64,000 nucleotides of DNA from Monosporascus cannonballus (Eukaryota; Ascomycota; Sordariomycetes; Xylariales): positions 372,001 through 436,000 of the forward strand of contig QJNS01000010.1 of NCBI GenBank assembly GCA_004154925.1, given 5' to 3'. The notes beneath the pieces are model-generated. The model did no database searches and was not told the origin of the DNA. It saw nothing but the letters and a program-made list of their open reading frames with translations. How positions within the stretch are numbered: the first letter of the stretch is position 1; every line of letters begins with the position of its first letter. The position numbers were made by a program, and so were the translations under genes. Below, in pieces: positions 22,108 to 34,127 of the stretch.

Positions 22108-24713
22108 CTATTTTCTCACCTCGGCAGCCAGCCCATCCCCTTTCTTCTTCACGACCTTTCGCGGGAGCACCTCGACGTCCCGGCTCAGCAGCTTCCGCAG
22201 CTCGGGGCTGATGACCTTCTTCGGCTGCTCCTCCACGGTGGCGGCCTTGCCGGTGTCCTTCTTCTGCTGCTGCGACGGGCCCGGCGAGGACGACGGGGGA
22301 CCAGAGGGGGTGCTGGTGGGGTCGTTGCGGGCTCGCGGCGCGGGGAAGTTCTGCTTCTTGTCTATAGCCTCGACGAGGCGCTGGAAGCGCCGGAACAGCG
22401 CCTCGGCCCGGATGAGCGTCGAGTCGAGATCTATCGTATTTGAGAGCTCGTTGACTATTACCGCGTAAGAAACCTCTACGCTTAATCGAGCCGTAGGCGA
22501 ACGAGGGGAGAGTCATGAAGCAACACATACCATATTTCAGGACCTCGTCGAAATGCTGTAGGTGTGTCATTATGACATCCCGATGCTTCTCTAGGATGGC
22601 CAGCGCGATGAACAGGTGGAAGCTGCTGCTCAGGTAGTCTGTCCACAGCACCTCCCACAGGTGCAAGACATCCATCCACAGGAACTCGCGCTTGTACCAG
22701 ACGAGGAGCATGCGGAAGAAGAAGAAGAAGTTCGTGCTGTCGGCCGACTGGAGATGGGCGTACAGCTTCGGGTCCATGAAGTGGACGAGGTGATCCAGAG
22801 TGAGTAGCTGGTTACGCATACCAGACTGGTCGCGGAGGAAGTTCCGCTCCATCCGTTCCATGAAGCGCTGGAAGCCCCAGAAGGCGATGGCGTCGTCTTG
22901 CATGACGGCGTAGATGGGCGCGAGCAGGTCGGACATGCCCTGCACGTAACCGAGCTCCCTGTTGTATTCGTTGTAAGTGAGCAGCATATCCTTCATCTGC
23001 TCCATGTGCACGTTGGTCCCCACCGCAGCGAAGGGAGACTCCGGGTCTGGGTGTGGTATGTCCTCTCCCGCGAAGATCGGAACTGTTCGGTCGGTTCGAT
23101 GCACATCCTTCTCTGCCGGGGTGTAAGTAAAAGATGCGTCCTATAGTGCCGGAAGGGAGCCAACCTATTCTGCCCCTTTGCTCTCTCCACCATTCCCCCT
23201 CCTCACCTTCACCGCCCAAATCAATTAGTCTCTCCCACCATGACCCCTTTAACTTGACGTACTCGTCTCTCAATGATGCAATTTGTGCTTTCCGCTCCTC
23301 CTCAGTGCTGTACCAATCATACACGCCGAGGAGAAACAGCCAGGCCTCCTTGCGAACTCCTGATTCCGGATCGACACCGCCGTGGAAAATGCGCTCCTTG
23401 ACTTCGTCTACGGTTACTGAGAGCCGTCCAGTCCGAGGGTCGAAGAAGCTATTCCACTCTTTCATGTCCACCGGCCTTCTTCTATCTTCGAGGGACATCG
23501 AGGTTGTCTCCAAGAGCTCGAATTCTCCGACGCCTGTATCCTCCATCTCCATAACATCCCGCGCGGTCCATATTCTCTGGTTCCGATCTCGCTCGCTCTG
23601 CTCAGCAATGCCCATGGCCCATCTGGCCAGATATATCCTGGCACTGTCGAATTCCTCCTGGAGAGTCTGCACCTCGGGATTTCTCACCATTCTCCGAACC
23701 TGAGGAGGCAGTCTCGGATTATCCATAATATCCTGAGCAGCTCTCCGAGTGAATGTGGTGACTTTGCTGAACTTCTCCATGAGGTTCCAGCCGGTCTCCT
23801 TTACAAATTTCATGACGGGGTCCATACTGGCATCGGCGCGTTGGCTACCAGACCCGGACGACGGCGCGCCAGCAGCACCTCTGCCCGGTACGCCATGGGA
23901 ACTGTCTCTGCGGCCAATCTGGGAAGCTGTACTGGATGTGGGCTTTCCGCCAAAGGCCTCACTGTCCTCCTTGGTCGGCTCTACCAGATAGATATTCGGC
24001 TCGGCTCCACTCCTCTCGATGCGCACGTAGCGTTTCAGCCATCGCAGCACCTCATCGCCACCCCAGAACATCTGTCCACCGTCATCGAACGGGTTGAAAC
24101 TCTCTCTCGCCCGCTTTTTCTTCTGCAGTATAGTCGACTGGCATTCGCTGTCGTGGAAGAACAGCGCGGGGAAGCTGTCGCCGGCCCTCGTATTGATGAC
24201 TACGGACCCGAACCACCATCCTAGGCTGGGCGGGCGAACGAGAAGAGAGTAGATGGCGCTGACGGGTATCGCAAACGAATAATGACCGATAGAACCCGAG
24301 TGCGTGGTAACAGTGGGAGGCGGCGGCACCAGGTAGCTCTGCTTGGGTGGAGAGTCCGCGTCGCTCAGGTCAACCTTTACATATATGCTTGCAGCGTCTC
24401 CAAGAGAGGACTCGGGGAGCCATGCGAGCAGAAGGTCGGACGACGCCGGAGAGTTCGATGCGGTTGAGGAAGATGAGGAAGGCCGGTCGCCGCGAGGGCC
24501 TTTCTGTTGCAACAGAGCTATGTAACCGGGGATGTTGTCCTTAGCCGACGGCGTTGGATGGATATAGACCTTGGATTTGGAGTAGAGGAGCTTCACACCA
24601 CGGCCTGTTGCCGTGTGCGTTATCGTGTCGTATTCTCCCTCTTCGTCGTCGCTCATGGCGTAGTAGCTACCCGTCGGCGAGGGTGATCGGACTGGCGGCT
24701 GGTCTGATGTCAT
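22108..24713 (-). CDS. gyp7: Rab GTPase-activating protein Gyp7 (TBC domain)
   Basis: TBC-domain GAP that stimulates GTP hydrolysis by Ypt7/Rab7-type GTPases, acting in vacuole and endosome traffic. Three exons (24713-23165, 23112-22531, 22454-22108) encode about 825 aa. The first intron (52 nt) joins GRI to EKDVHRTDR and the second joins DEVLKYV to NELSNTIDLD. The N-terminal half is the DUF3548/PH-like region of Gyp7 and TBC1D15 (LLYSKSKVYIHPT near the start). The TBC domain begins around residue 440. Its arginine finger is R522 in IEKDVHR and its glutamine finger Q574 in GYVQGMSD, so it should be active. The C-terminus is Lys/Pro-rich. A second in-frame methionine 19 codons later (MSDDEEGEYD) could be the true start. 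MSO1 lies upstream on the same strand. Confidence 0.93.
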
Positions 24714-25659
24714 CGTGGGGTCCTTTTGGAAGGCAAAGCGAATCGAGGAAACCGTCTTCTTTTTGTAAAATGGATACCGTGGTCACCAGGCTGGCTCTAG
24801 GCAACAGCTCGCGACCTTGACCGAGCTATGCGCTCTGTCTTGTTTGTTCTATACGGATCTTCAAAGCCGGGAGACGTGTGAGAGGTCATGAGAGAGAGAG
24901 TGGGCAGGTCCAAAAGGCAGGCGTCCATCCATCCGTCTGTCAGCTCTCCAGGTGCCCCCCCGCCACTAAAACTTAGGTGTCTTAGAGGGGGCATCCAAGG
25001 GCATCCAGGGGGCTTAGATGCCGCCAATGTTGCATGGGGTAGATGCAATATCAAGGTATCAATACTTGCTTGCTGGGCCAAATCATACTGGACCTCTGGT
25101 ATTAACACCTGCTAAACCCTAGCAGTGGGGCTGCCGTCGGTGGCGGTACCCCGCTAACGGTCAAAAGTTAACGGCGCTGAGTGTTCGTCGTCATCACAGG
25201 CGCACTTTACGTCGTCCATGTGACGGCCTCAGAGGCAAGGGACACGCGGGTTTACGCGCAATTGCACATCCACTTTTAGTGTAGGCTTCAGCATTTCGAT
25301 CAGGGTCGCAATCCGTAAATTGTAGCGGTCATATGCTTGATATGTTAACCATTCGTATGTATTATGCTGCTTCGTCATCTCGCTCTCGGCGTTGCCGTGG
25401 TTACATATGTAGATATAGGTCTAACGCTATTAAGTACCCAAGCAGTGCAACAGAATGATGAATGACCATCACATCCGAGCTCCTGATCCCCAAAAACACT
25501 GCCGCCAACGCCATGCTCTACGTCTTACACCCTGTGCTACAGAGGCTCTAACGTATTCCGAACTCCGAAACGCCTGAATCCAAGCGAGCAACCCGGGCAA
25601 CCTGAGCTGCATTCCGAGCCGCTAGTCGGATCCCGGTCTGACAGATAGATGCGAGACTT
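24714..25659. other. GYP7-MSO1 intergenic region
   Basis: About 950 bp holding the GYP7 promoter side and the MSO1 3' flank. Only short, unrelated open frames occur; nothing else was recognised. Confidence 0.55.
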
Positions 25660-26421
25660 TTATCTCATTCTCGGGCCGCTGGGCAGCCCTCCCGGCCGTC
25701 CGTAACCCCCTCCGGCTCTGCCTCCGCCGCCCCGAGAGTAATCCTGCTCGTTGCTAGACCATGGAGAATTCGCACCCATATGTGGCCGGTCATTTTGCGG
25801 CGGGGGGTTGAACGGCCCGCCACCCGAAGGGCTGGTTGTTCTAGAACCTCCCCATAATCTTTGTTTTAACCTGTCCTGCGCTGAGCCTCCAGACGCGCCA
25901 CCAGGCGGTGCCGAGCCTGCGTCTCTCCCGAAGGCACTCGAGTTCTGATAGCTTCCGGACTGCTGACTGGGGAGCGGTCTCGCCTGTACATCGTCTCGGC
26001 CGGGGCCTGCCATGGGGTCTGAGTTGCGGAATGGGCTCTTTCTAGGGTCGTTACTCCGCATAGGAGCCGGATTGCCCCTGCCTCTGCGTAGGCTTTGCAC
26101 TTCTTGCGTTTGCGAGGCCGGGTTGTTATCCCATAAGGAGCTCAGTGAGCCGGCCTGGGGTTGCTGTGCAGGGCTGCCATATCGTGCTCCGACCTGAGAC
26201 TGCTGTGAGTATACGGGCGCGACCGGTTGGGGCCCCTTGGGATCAGGCGGCAACCAAGCAGGAAATGCTTGTCCCTTCTCGGTATAGTAGGATCGCAGGA
26301 CTCGGCACACGTGAGTGTCATCCTCGGTGTCGCCGTCGGCTTCGCTGCTGAGTAGCGACCGTTGGAGATTGCTGAACTTTGACGTCGTTGCGCCGACGAT
26401 GTTGCTGTACCAACTTGACAT
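25660..26421 (-). CDS. mso1: Mso1-like Sec1-binding exocytosis factor
   Basis: Single-exon gene for 253 aa. The N-terminal 60 residues match the Sec1-binding domain of Mso1: MSSWYSNIVGATTSKFSNLQ followed by EADGDTEDDTHVCRVLRSYY and FPAWLPPDP. In yeast Mso1 binds the Sec1/SNARE complex at sites of exocytosis on the plasma membrane. The rest is Pro/Ser/Gln/Gly-rich and probably disordered (RGGGGRAGGGYGRPGG near the end), as in fungal homologues. The start is the methionine of the conserved block. It lies downstream of a gene-poor region and in tandem with GYP7. The family call rests on the N-terminal motif, which is distinctive. Confidence 0.85.
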   Translation of the reverse strand: MSSWYSNIVGATTSKFSNLQRSLLSSEADGDTEDDTHVCRVLRSYYTEKGQAFPAWLPPDPKGPQPVAPVYSQQSQVGARYGSPAQQPQAGSLSSLWDNNPASQTQEVQSLRRGRGNPAPMRSNDPRKSPFRNSDPMAGPGRDDVQARPLPSQQSGSYQNSSAFGRDAGSAPPGGASGGSAQDRLKQRLWGGSRTTSPSGGGPFNPPPQNDRPHMGANSPWSSNEQDYSRGGGGRAGGGYGRPGGLPSGPRMR

Positions 26422-27244
26422 CTTCGTCTGTTGCGGTCCCCAAAAGGACGATGACAGGTGTTAGGATTTTTGTGAGAGACGAATTCGGGTGGGTGCATGC
26501 GAGATGTTCTGGAGGAAAGCCTCGGCCAATGGATACATATGTTGCTGGGAGGGAGGCTTGCAATAATTTGGGAACTTGTGTGGTGAAGTCCGGGTCGAGG
26601 ATACGTGAGGAGTCGAGGCGAGAACAGCGGTTGGGATTTATGAAGTTTATGTAAAGGAGGCGCTTGGAGAGGCGCATGAATGCAAAGACGTAGTTTGATC
26701 AGCTTTAAGTTTGAACGATTTCAGTGGGTTCGAGCGCCTTGAATTTGGTGGGGCTGGGGTACGAAGTACTTAGGTAAGTAGATACCAAACATCAGTTCTT
26801 GCTAGCTCCCTTCCACTTTATAACCCCTATTCAATTAGCCGTATACTGACACAACAATCGTTGCCCTTTTGCCTCCTCTACAGATGACGTCCAGATAGGT
26901 TTTTCAACTCGATTTCGAGAATCTTCTCACCATACTATGCTACTCAAAAGAGGAACTCTGAGCTCATGTATAGCTCGGCAGCTCCAGTGAGCATAGGTAA
27001 GCCAATAATCCTTCATAACAACCGTATTTCGGTATAATTCAACAAGGAAAGAAATAGGATAATTGTTGGCTTTCCTTGTAAGGATAAACTATCACCTGTA
27101 AGTTGTTGGGTAGAGTGCTATTATCCAATGTGGCAGGTACCACCTACCTGCTGCCCAGTCATCGGAAGCCGCCATAGCTGGCCCATTCGTTTTCAGAACA
27201 GCAACAACCAAAAGAGCAACATGCCTACTGGAGATAGCCTCATC

Positions 27245-27470
27245 CGTAGAAATGACCGAAGTTTACCAATACACTGCCGTCTCGAGGCCCTAGGCTTTTC
27301 ATTGCATTGCCAATATGGTAACATCTTCTTAATCGTCACCTCGTTCCCCCATCGTTTAGGAAGGCCCCCTCTACGACTCCGATCAACGACCCGAATCACC
27401 GTTGGATCTCACGATCAGACACTTTCTCGCCAGCTTCACAGTATTCATATGTCATCACTGAGTACACAAT
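27245..27470 (+). repeat. Dispersed degenerate repeat, copy 2
   Basis: Partner of 8450-8660, in the same orientation and co-linear over about 200 bp with many substitutions and small indels. It ends at the ATG of the gene relic at 27469, so it probably represents that gene's promoter and leader. Confidence 0.55.
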
Positions 27471-28600
27471 GTCAGCACTAGGCAAACTCGAATATCTAGC
27501 ACAGCTCCGACGAGCTCAGAAATGATATTCTGACGAAGTTGCCGGAGTGTGATTGGGCGTACATATTCAACAAGATCGACGCATTTCCCCAACTTGATTC
27601 TCTGCTCGAATATGCCGGCCCATATGAGCCCCTAACTTTCCTTTCAGCTTCATGCTGACCGAAGATATTGGCTCGGTGAAGTTCCGCAAGCCTCCCGGTG
27701 TCGTTAGTGACGCCAAAGCGATTCACTGGGCCCCATTCGCTATAAAGCTTGCGATCTAGCAAAGAGAGCATATTTTTGGCAAATACGCCACGGCATTCTC
27801 ACTCTATATTTCGTAGTCCTTGACGAATCCCTGTCGACTGGTTCGACTTTTTCGCCTTTTATATATCATGTTGACGCATCCATTACTCTACACTGACTTT
27901 TCCATTATACCACTCCCGATTATATTTCGAGACGGTACATCCCGATGGGTTTTGAGGGTACTTTGCTATGGTTTTGGCATGGGATATTACATTGACGGCT
28001 AAGAAGACATGGTTGTGCCTTGGGAAGACGAGGACGTCTTCAAAAGTTTTCATGTGGTGCAGATGACACGAAGGCCCGATCCGGGTCTCTGGTGACGTCG
28101 GAGGAGACTAGACAAAGACGACTTCGACTAATTCGAGGAGATGTTGACGGAATCTGCCTGCCGACAGGCGGTTTCTGAAAGGCTCTCCCCCAGTCTCCGC
28201 CAGGTCGACAATGTCCGTCTTCTCCACATCACTCAGGACCATGGTCCTCGTTCGGTACAAAGCCTCCGAGAGGAACCCCTATTCCAGGGAGGTGACGAGG
28301 AGTAGGGGGTTATCAGCGAACAGATGTTCCCCAATCTTCATCAGTAGGATTACTAAGTTCCCTACTCGACCGGACTTCTTAGCAGGCTGCCTAAAAGGCC
28401 ACCGTTTACGGCGATAGTGGCCGCTGTATACGGTGAAGATATAGAATACTGTATTCAGGTAAGGGTGTGTTTCCGCCCCTGAAACCACCTGCTGTGGAAG
28501 GAGACATCCCAGTAACTATCACCGCCCCAGCAGAAAAGCAAACCGCTTTACCAAAGTGTGAATGAAAACGCAGTAAGCCCGTAATCATCAATCAGACCAG
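27469..28600 (+). pseudogene. Frameshifted gene relic, unknown family
   Basis: An ATG at 27469 opens MSALGKLEYLAQL. A frameshift then leads into a clearly coding-like stretch (27505-27640) containing NDILTKLPECDWAYIFNKID and DSLLEYAGPYEPLTF. A further frame change leads to SFMLTEDIGSVKFRKPPGVV (about 27645-27765), then in-frame stops. Coding-like pieces continue near 28010-28080 (VVPWEDEDVFKSFHVVQM) and 28140-28460. At least three frame changes and several stops mean no intact product. I do not recognise the family. The relic continues the repeat shared with 8450-8660, suggesting a duplicated gene family with decayed members. Confidence 0.5.
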
Positions 28601-31600
28601 CCCTGGCACAGTCACCGAGGCTACCGACATTTCTGGGCGCCAACGCACGCTGAAGTCAAAGTGCGGACCCGCCGTTATGATGACAGTTTTACCCAATGTA
28701 TTCTGGGACCCAATGCACAAAAATGCTGGAAAGAGTTATAGGACTCAGAAGACTTGCAGAAGCGAGGATTCCGGTTCGTACTTTGGGACGGTCTGCTCCA
28801 CAGTATATCATCCCAAGGACGACGAAGACTGGTGATCCCGGAGAACTGTTACAAGCCCCTTTCCCAAAGGTGCACGATGAGAAATGTCACTTCGTTCCGG
28901 CTAGGTGAAAAGCCCAGTGCGTTGGTTCGGATCTTAATGAAAGAGATCCGAGGGTGGAAGTTGGCTCGGATAATCGGAAGTCAATGTTGAGAATCCGGCT
29001 ACACAACCATCTGTCCAGAATACTCAAAAACCGTGTAATACGGTTGCTGTGTTGCCTGGATCGACGAAATCTAATAAAAAAGAGCGGGATATAATGGCTA
29101 TGGCGATGGTTGCAGCAATAGAGATGCTACCACTTTCTGAGACAAGCCATAACAGCGAAGATGCTCTACTGCGCCATCGAATCCGTCCGCCAGCCATCCA
29201 TGGGTAGGTGTCATCCTTAATCTGACGGCGAAGGGGTGCTTTCGGATCCCTCAGTTCTGAAATGGCATCACCTGATGTATTTGCCCGCATTGTTGACTGC
29301 TCAGGTGAAGCCTGTCTCTGAGGCTCGTTCCTTCGCCTGGTATTTGTGGTCCTTCGCTGAGATCGTCTGGTGAAGTGTAGACAGCCGTGGAAGATCCTCC
29401 GGATGACGTTTTCTCAGTCATTGATCCTTCGCCGGTTAGCTCCTTTCCCATGAGTGCGAGTCTTGTGCACCATTCATCGTCCGTCGCGCCGTAGGCTTCC
29501 TATCGTACAAGATACCCGAGCGACGGGAGTCCTCCTACCCTAGAGACTCAGCACTGGAGCAACCGTCCTATCGCGTACGCGATCCATTCTCCATCGCCGA
29601 CTTCGACGGATATTCTTCCGGGCTGTGGGCGTCTCCTTCGCCCAGGGTCCTTCATGGAAGAGGTCGGGAGCCGATGTGCGCCAGAAATCGCGCGATAGAT
29701 CTTCCAAAGTCTTCGGAAGCTCAGTTCATACGCCGGATTGCCGATCTTCTTCATAACGGTGAAGGGTTCGGCCCATTCCCGAGACTACTTCCTGGGAGGC
29801 TTGCGGGGAAGAAGATATCCCGTGATGAAGACGCAACTTGCCGATACGGCGATCCACCCCCTTGTGTCCAAGAGCGGCCACCTACGACTTCACGTGTCCG
29901 ATATGTTGGCCACATCCTCAGGAACAAGCGTGTCAGTGGCGTCGAGCCATATAACACTTCGAAACATGTGGCCGCCGCGTATCACTCCATCTCCGGCAAG
30001 AGTCTAACGGTGGATGTCGCCTGGGCCCCCCCGACTCGATTATACACCCGTGTGGTTGGGGTACTGCGGTGTTAGGGATTAGGAACCATTTCCTTTGGCG
30101 TCGTATTTACTAACGTTCCTTAACGGCGAGCTTCTTATCATCTCAGATACTTCTCCCTTTTTTTCCCTTCAATTTTCTTTCAAGCAAAGGCGAAGCCAAC
30201 GTGCACGCCCTCCAAGGTAGGAAAAACCCCCTTATCGACCCTTTGGACCACCCATTGCGTAGGATAAACCCACAACTCGACGGACCCCACCACCACGCCC
30301 ATAGTGGCCCCGATCTACACTTTTGCCTGCCAGTCTTTTATCTACGCAGCATCTTGACGTGGCTCCCGTGTTGTTTTTCTCGCCGGCACGTGAGTATATA
30401 TCGGCGCGATCTCGGCATCCAATTCATGCATTAAGCTCCCAAGCCACATTGCGGGCTTTGGCTTGTCAACCCGAAGAGCACACGCCCACGAGCCGGAGAG
30501 TGGGGGTGGAGGCTAAACTGCCCAGTGAGGAGAATCAGACCAGACCCTCGAAAGCATCTCTGGACTCTTATACCAGGGATCGGATCTCCGCGCCCCTGAT
30601 ATGCAACCTGCGACTACTTGGTAGTAATGTTCGCGCACTTGGAAGCAAGTTGCAGGTGATATCTTGATTTCTTGGGGAAACATCGCATATCAAATCTGCT
30701 TTAACACTTGAAGATCTGTGGCTGTCACCAAAGCTGATAATTAATATCGACGCTCTAACCAGAGCCATGGCAGACTCATAATGGGCACGAATCAAAGATC
30801 AAATCAAAGGAAAACATCTCATAGATGACCGCGGTGTCCTATAGTCCTCTACAAGGGAAGGAACCATTCTGGCCATGACGCCGTGAGTAGCCTCAAGCTA
30901 ATATAGCATAAGCCTTGTGGATTGGAGACGATTGTGTTACGAGATCAATGCCTGCGGCTCTGTAATGAAACTGTGAAATGGAAAGGGCACTTCTATATAC
31001 ACCGCAACAGGTTGCATTCCAAAAATTCACGTGCCGATCGACAGTTGCGACTCTATATCAACGGATGGATCGACAGCGCGACATTTACCCCTGTTCAATG
31101 CTACTATAGATTCGAGGGTTAAATCTAAAGAGTCGGAGGACGATGAATTCCCCCACCCCCCTTAATATATAGGCGGGCCGCGACCACGAGCTGGAATGCG
31201 AGAACGGTCGTCGGCAGCGCGATAGCAATGCGAGCCGGGCCGCATCTTTGGTTCGCCGAACTCGGGGCGCGGAGAGCCGGCGGCTAGGAAGTCCACCACG
31301 TGCTTCTTCGGCGGGCCCCTACCGAAAAGGCAACGCAAGCTGCGCCATACTCGGCCACAACTACCTTCAGATGCGGCAGCTATCTTCAGAGGGGCGCCCG
31401 AGGCCCGTGATCGACGTCTATCCGTCCTCCCTTGCCTCCATCCTTTTAAAGCAGGCTTAGACCTTTTCTAAGTGGGTGTGCTCTTAGATATAATCGTCAT
31501 GGCACCAGGTCGCACAAGCCATTGTCAATTCTATTTGCTTACCTACCTACCCATGAAGCCTTTCTGATCCGGCGCACCCAACCACATTCCCCCGTCGCGA

Positions 31601-32308
31601 TTATGAGTTCTGAAGCGGGTATTACACTTGGGAAACGATCAGAAAGATCCAGAAAATTGCATTAACGTGGACGCCCTCAATAGGCTTTCGATGGCACTTA
31701 AGCTCTGCTTTTATATGCCTCCGTCTCTGCCCTCCGCCCTCCGCATTAAAGGTACTAATTGTACCGGCCGATGGATAAGGCACCCGAACAGAGCAATGAT
31801 GAATATCTCCTCCTTGCGTAATGCAGGTAGAGAACATGAGCCGGTTTGAGCTCCATGTAAGGGTTCATTTGTCTGTGGATTATCCCGTCTTCCTACTGGA
31901 GACGTGCTGCTGATTGTTAAGATGTCGGAAGTCCTTTTGGGCTTTTTGCATGCGGCGCCATATGATATATCTCTTGGTAAGGTCATGTCAGCGTGCAATC
32001 GGGACATATGGGTAATTGATTGATTATAAGCACCATGAAGGGACATCCGGAAATATGTTGATGGCAAATGATTTTATCTATCCTAGCACTGTCTAGCGAA
32101 CTTTTTAGTCGTCGAGAGAAGACGTGCCATCAAGCTCCCTTCTCCCCTTGCATTAGTGCACTCTCTCTACTCGTGTCCCGTATGCCTCGGGTGTCGGCTT
32201 GCAACCAATTCTAGCCCTGTGGTGTAGCTAGACGCTTGCCGTGAATCACCTTGCACGAATACCGGTATATCTGCAGTGCGCGAACTGACTGGATCGTCCG
32301 ATCGTGCT

Positions 32309-33192
32309 TCAGTCGTCCCACGTTAACGGGTACCGGTCGCCCGTGACTTTGTAATTCCGAAGCGCCTCTATCGCACCCTTGGCGTCCGTGGCGGTGGCGA
32401 GGATATCGGCGTTGGCGCCGCGCACGAACTGCTCATCGACCGACTTCTTGATCCACTCCAGCAGGCCGTCATAGAAGCCGTCAATGTTCAGGAGGCAGAC
32501 ACCTTTGTCATGGATCCCCAGCTGGTTCCACGTCACCGTCTCCATGAGTTCCTCCATAGTGCCGTAGCCACCGCTGAGCGCGATGAAGCCGCTCCCCGGT
32601 CCGCCCTCCAGCACCTCCTGCGCCATCTGCCGCTTCCGCGTGTGCATGTCCTTGACCACCGTCGTCCTGCCGTACACGTTCTCCTCGGGAATGTGGTAAC
32701 CGTTTTCGTCTTTCATTGCGGAATACGTGTCGTCCCGCTCCCACTTGACCAGCGCCTCCGGGATGATGCCGTGCGCCGCATCCGGCCCGGCGATCGAGAC
32801 AACTGTCTTGGCTATCTCGCCCATCAAACCAACCGTTCCGCCTCCGTATACTACGCAACGGTCATACAGTTAGTCATGCCATTCACGTGTAGCTAGATGA
32901 GTCTCTTATCCGATATTCTTCGGACAAAAACGAAGAAAAAAGACATATTAGAGCAAATGTACTTACCCAGCTTGATATTGTTCTCGGCCATCAGCTTGCC
33001 AAGCTCCCGTGCCGCTTGCAGGTGTGCCGAGTTCTTACCGGCCGAGCTGCCACAGTAAACACAGATCTTGGTCTGCTTCCGCTTCGGTGGGGCATTGGGG
33101 TTCAGGTTCGACGGAGTGTCCGTCCGCGACGCCGGGGCCGACATCATGGGTGACACGCCTCCAGACTCCAAGGGTCGACCTTCCTGAGGCAT
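32309..33192 (-). CDS. LOG family protein (phosphoribohydrolase-like)
   Basis: Member of the LOG/lysine-decarboxylase-like Rossmann family. Characterised members release the base from nucleoside 5'-monophosphates, including cytokinin riboside phosphates. Exons 33192-32967 and 32850-32309 give about 255 aa. The intron (GTAAGT/GTAG) joins NNIKLV to YGGGTVGLMGE. The core starts at ICVYCGSSAG after a Ser/Pro-rich N-terminal extension of about 40 residues. Signatures are YGGGTVGLMG, MHTRKRQM (about 144-151) and the catalytic loop LSGGYGTMEE (about 167-176), where the usual Pro of PGGxGTxxE is Ser. Arg and Glu of the active site are kept, so activity is likely. It is divergent from the CLPTM1-like gene. 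Whether the fungus makes cytokinins from this protein is not shown. Confidence 0.9.
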
Positions 33193-34127
33193 ATTTGGGG
33201 AATTAAAGAAGGCCCTTCAGTAGAAACAGAGCTATGTAAAATATATGTGTGTGTGTGCATAACCTTCGTAATACGGGATCGTAGGTCAGAAATGACGCTG
33301 ACGTTGAGGCGACAAGGTGTCACAGCCAGGCGAAATACAGGAATTGGACTGGATTGGAGAGGAGAGACCGATCACCAGACGAACGAATGAGAAAATAATT
33401 ATATAGTAAGAAAGCCGGAAGAACGAGAAGTAGCACAGCGTTCAACGCTTACTCAGTCGAGGATGAGCTATAGTCACGAGACGGTGAAAATGAGGACTGG
33501 TGACGGGGAATATGCATACAGACTAATAGGAACCCTCTTGTACTCCTCCTACACAATACGCTGTGGCTGTGATCCGGTGGCGGGGCAAATTCCTCCACTG
33601 TTGTCCATACCTAGCTGGGGAAAGATGGGACAGAAGGACCATGAGTTACTGATTCCGAGAAGACACGGAAGGAACGCTTCGAACCGGGTCAAAGTGAACA
33701 TGTTTGTCATGTTGTGAGCTAGTGTTGTCTTACAGGTTCGTCCTTATGTAGCATAGGGCCTACCATACGGTATGTGAGCCTGTTAGTGGCCGACCAGTGA
33801 AAAGTGCTGGGAAGTATAGCGCCCTTCTAGGGCCAAAGAGGCGCCTTTAGCGTCAGACTGCCAAGGATGTACCTAGGTAGGCGCGTTGGCGTAGCATCGG
33901 CTTCTGATTCACCGTTATCCCCGATGGCAGTCTAGTCGTGGACCCTGAAACTGCCACTTCTGCCACTTGCCGTCTTACTCGATATTCCGGACCCCTTACG
34001 ACCACCTCGAGAGAGCCTCAACATCGCCTTCTCGGTTTTCAAACAATTGTCGGGCAATCGCTCCCAAAGCACTTGAAGACTGTCCTTACCGACGTCTCGT
34101 CTATTTCCCAAATTAATTGACACCGAG
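33193..34127. other. Divergent promoter region LOG/CLPTM1-like
   Basis: About 935 bp between two start codons. It includes a short TG run near 33245 and, at about 33838-33853, a sequence like the end of the inverted-repeat element at 5907-6252. No gene was seen. Confidence 0.5.

Larger units (their letters stand above)
26422..32308. other. Gene-poor region with decayed sequence
   Basis: About 5.9 kb with no intact gene. The left part (26422-27200) is the MSO1 upstream side and looks AT-rich. 27245-27470 is a dispersed repeat and 27469-28600 a frameshifted gene relic. From 28600 to 30100 further coding-like pieces appear in changing frames on both strands (for example near 29550-29750 and 29680-30070), none recognisable. 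30100-32300 shows nothing I can support. Confidence 0.55.

Noticed and set aside
28600..30100. Possible retrotransposon (gag/pol) remnant
   Set aside because: No reverse transcriptase, integrase or protease motif and no long terminal repeats were seen; pieces are coding-like but unassignable.
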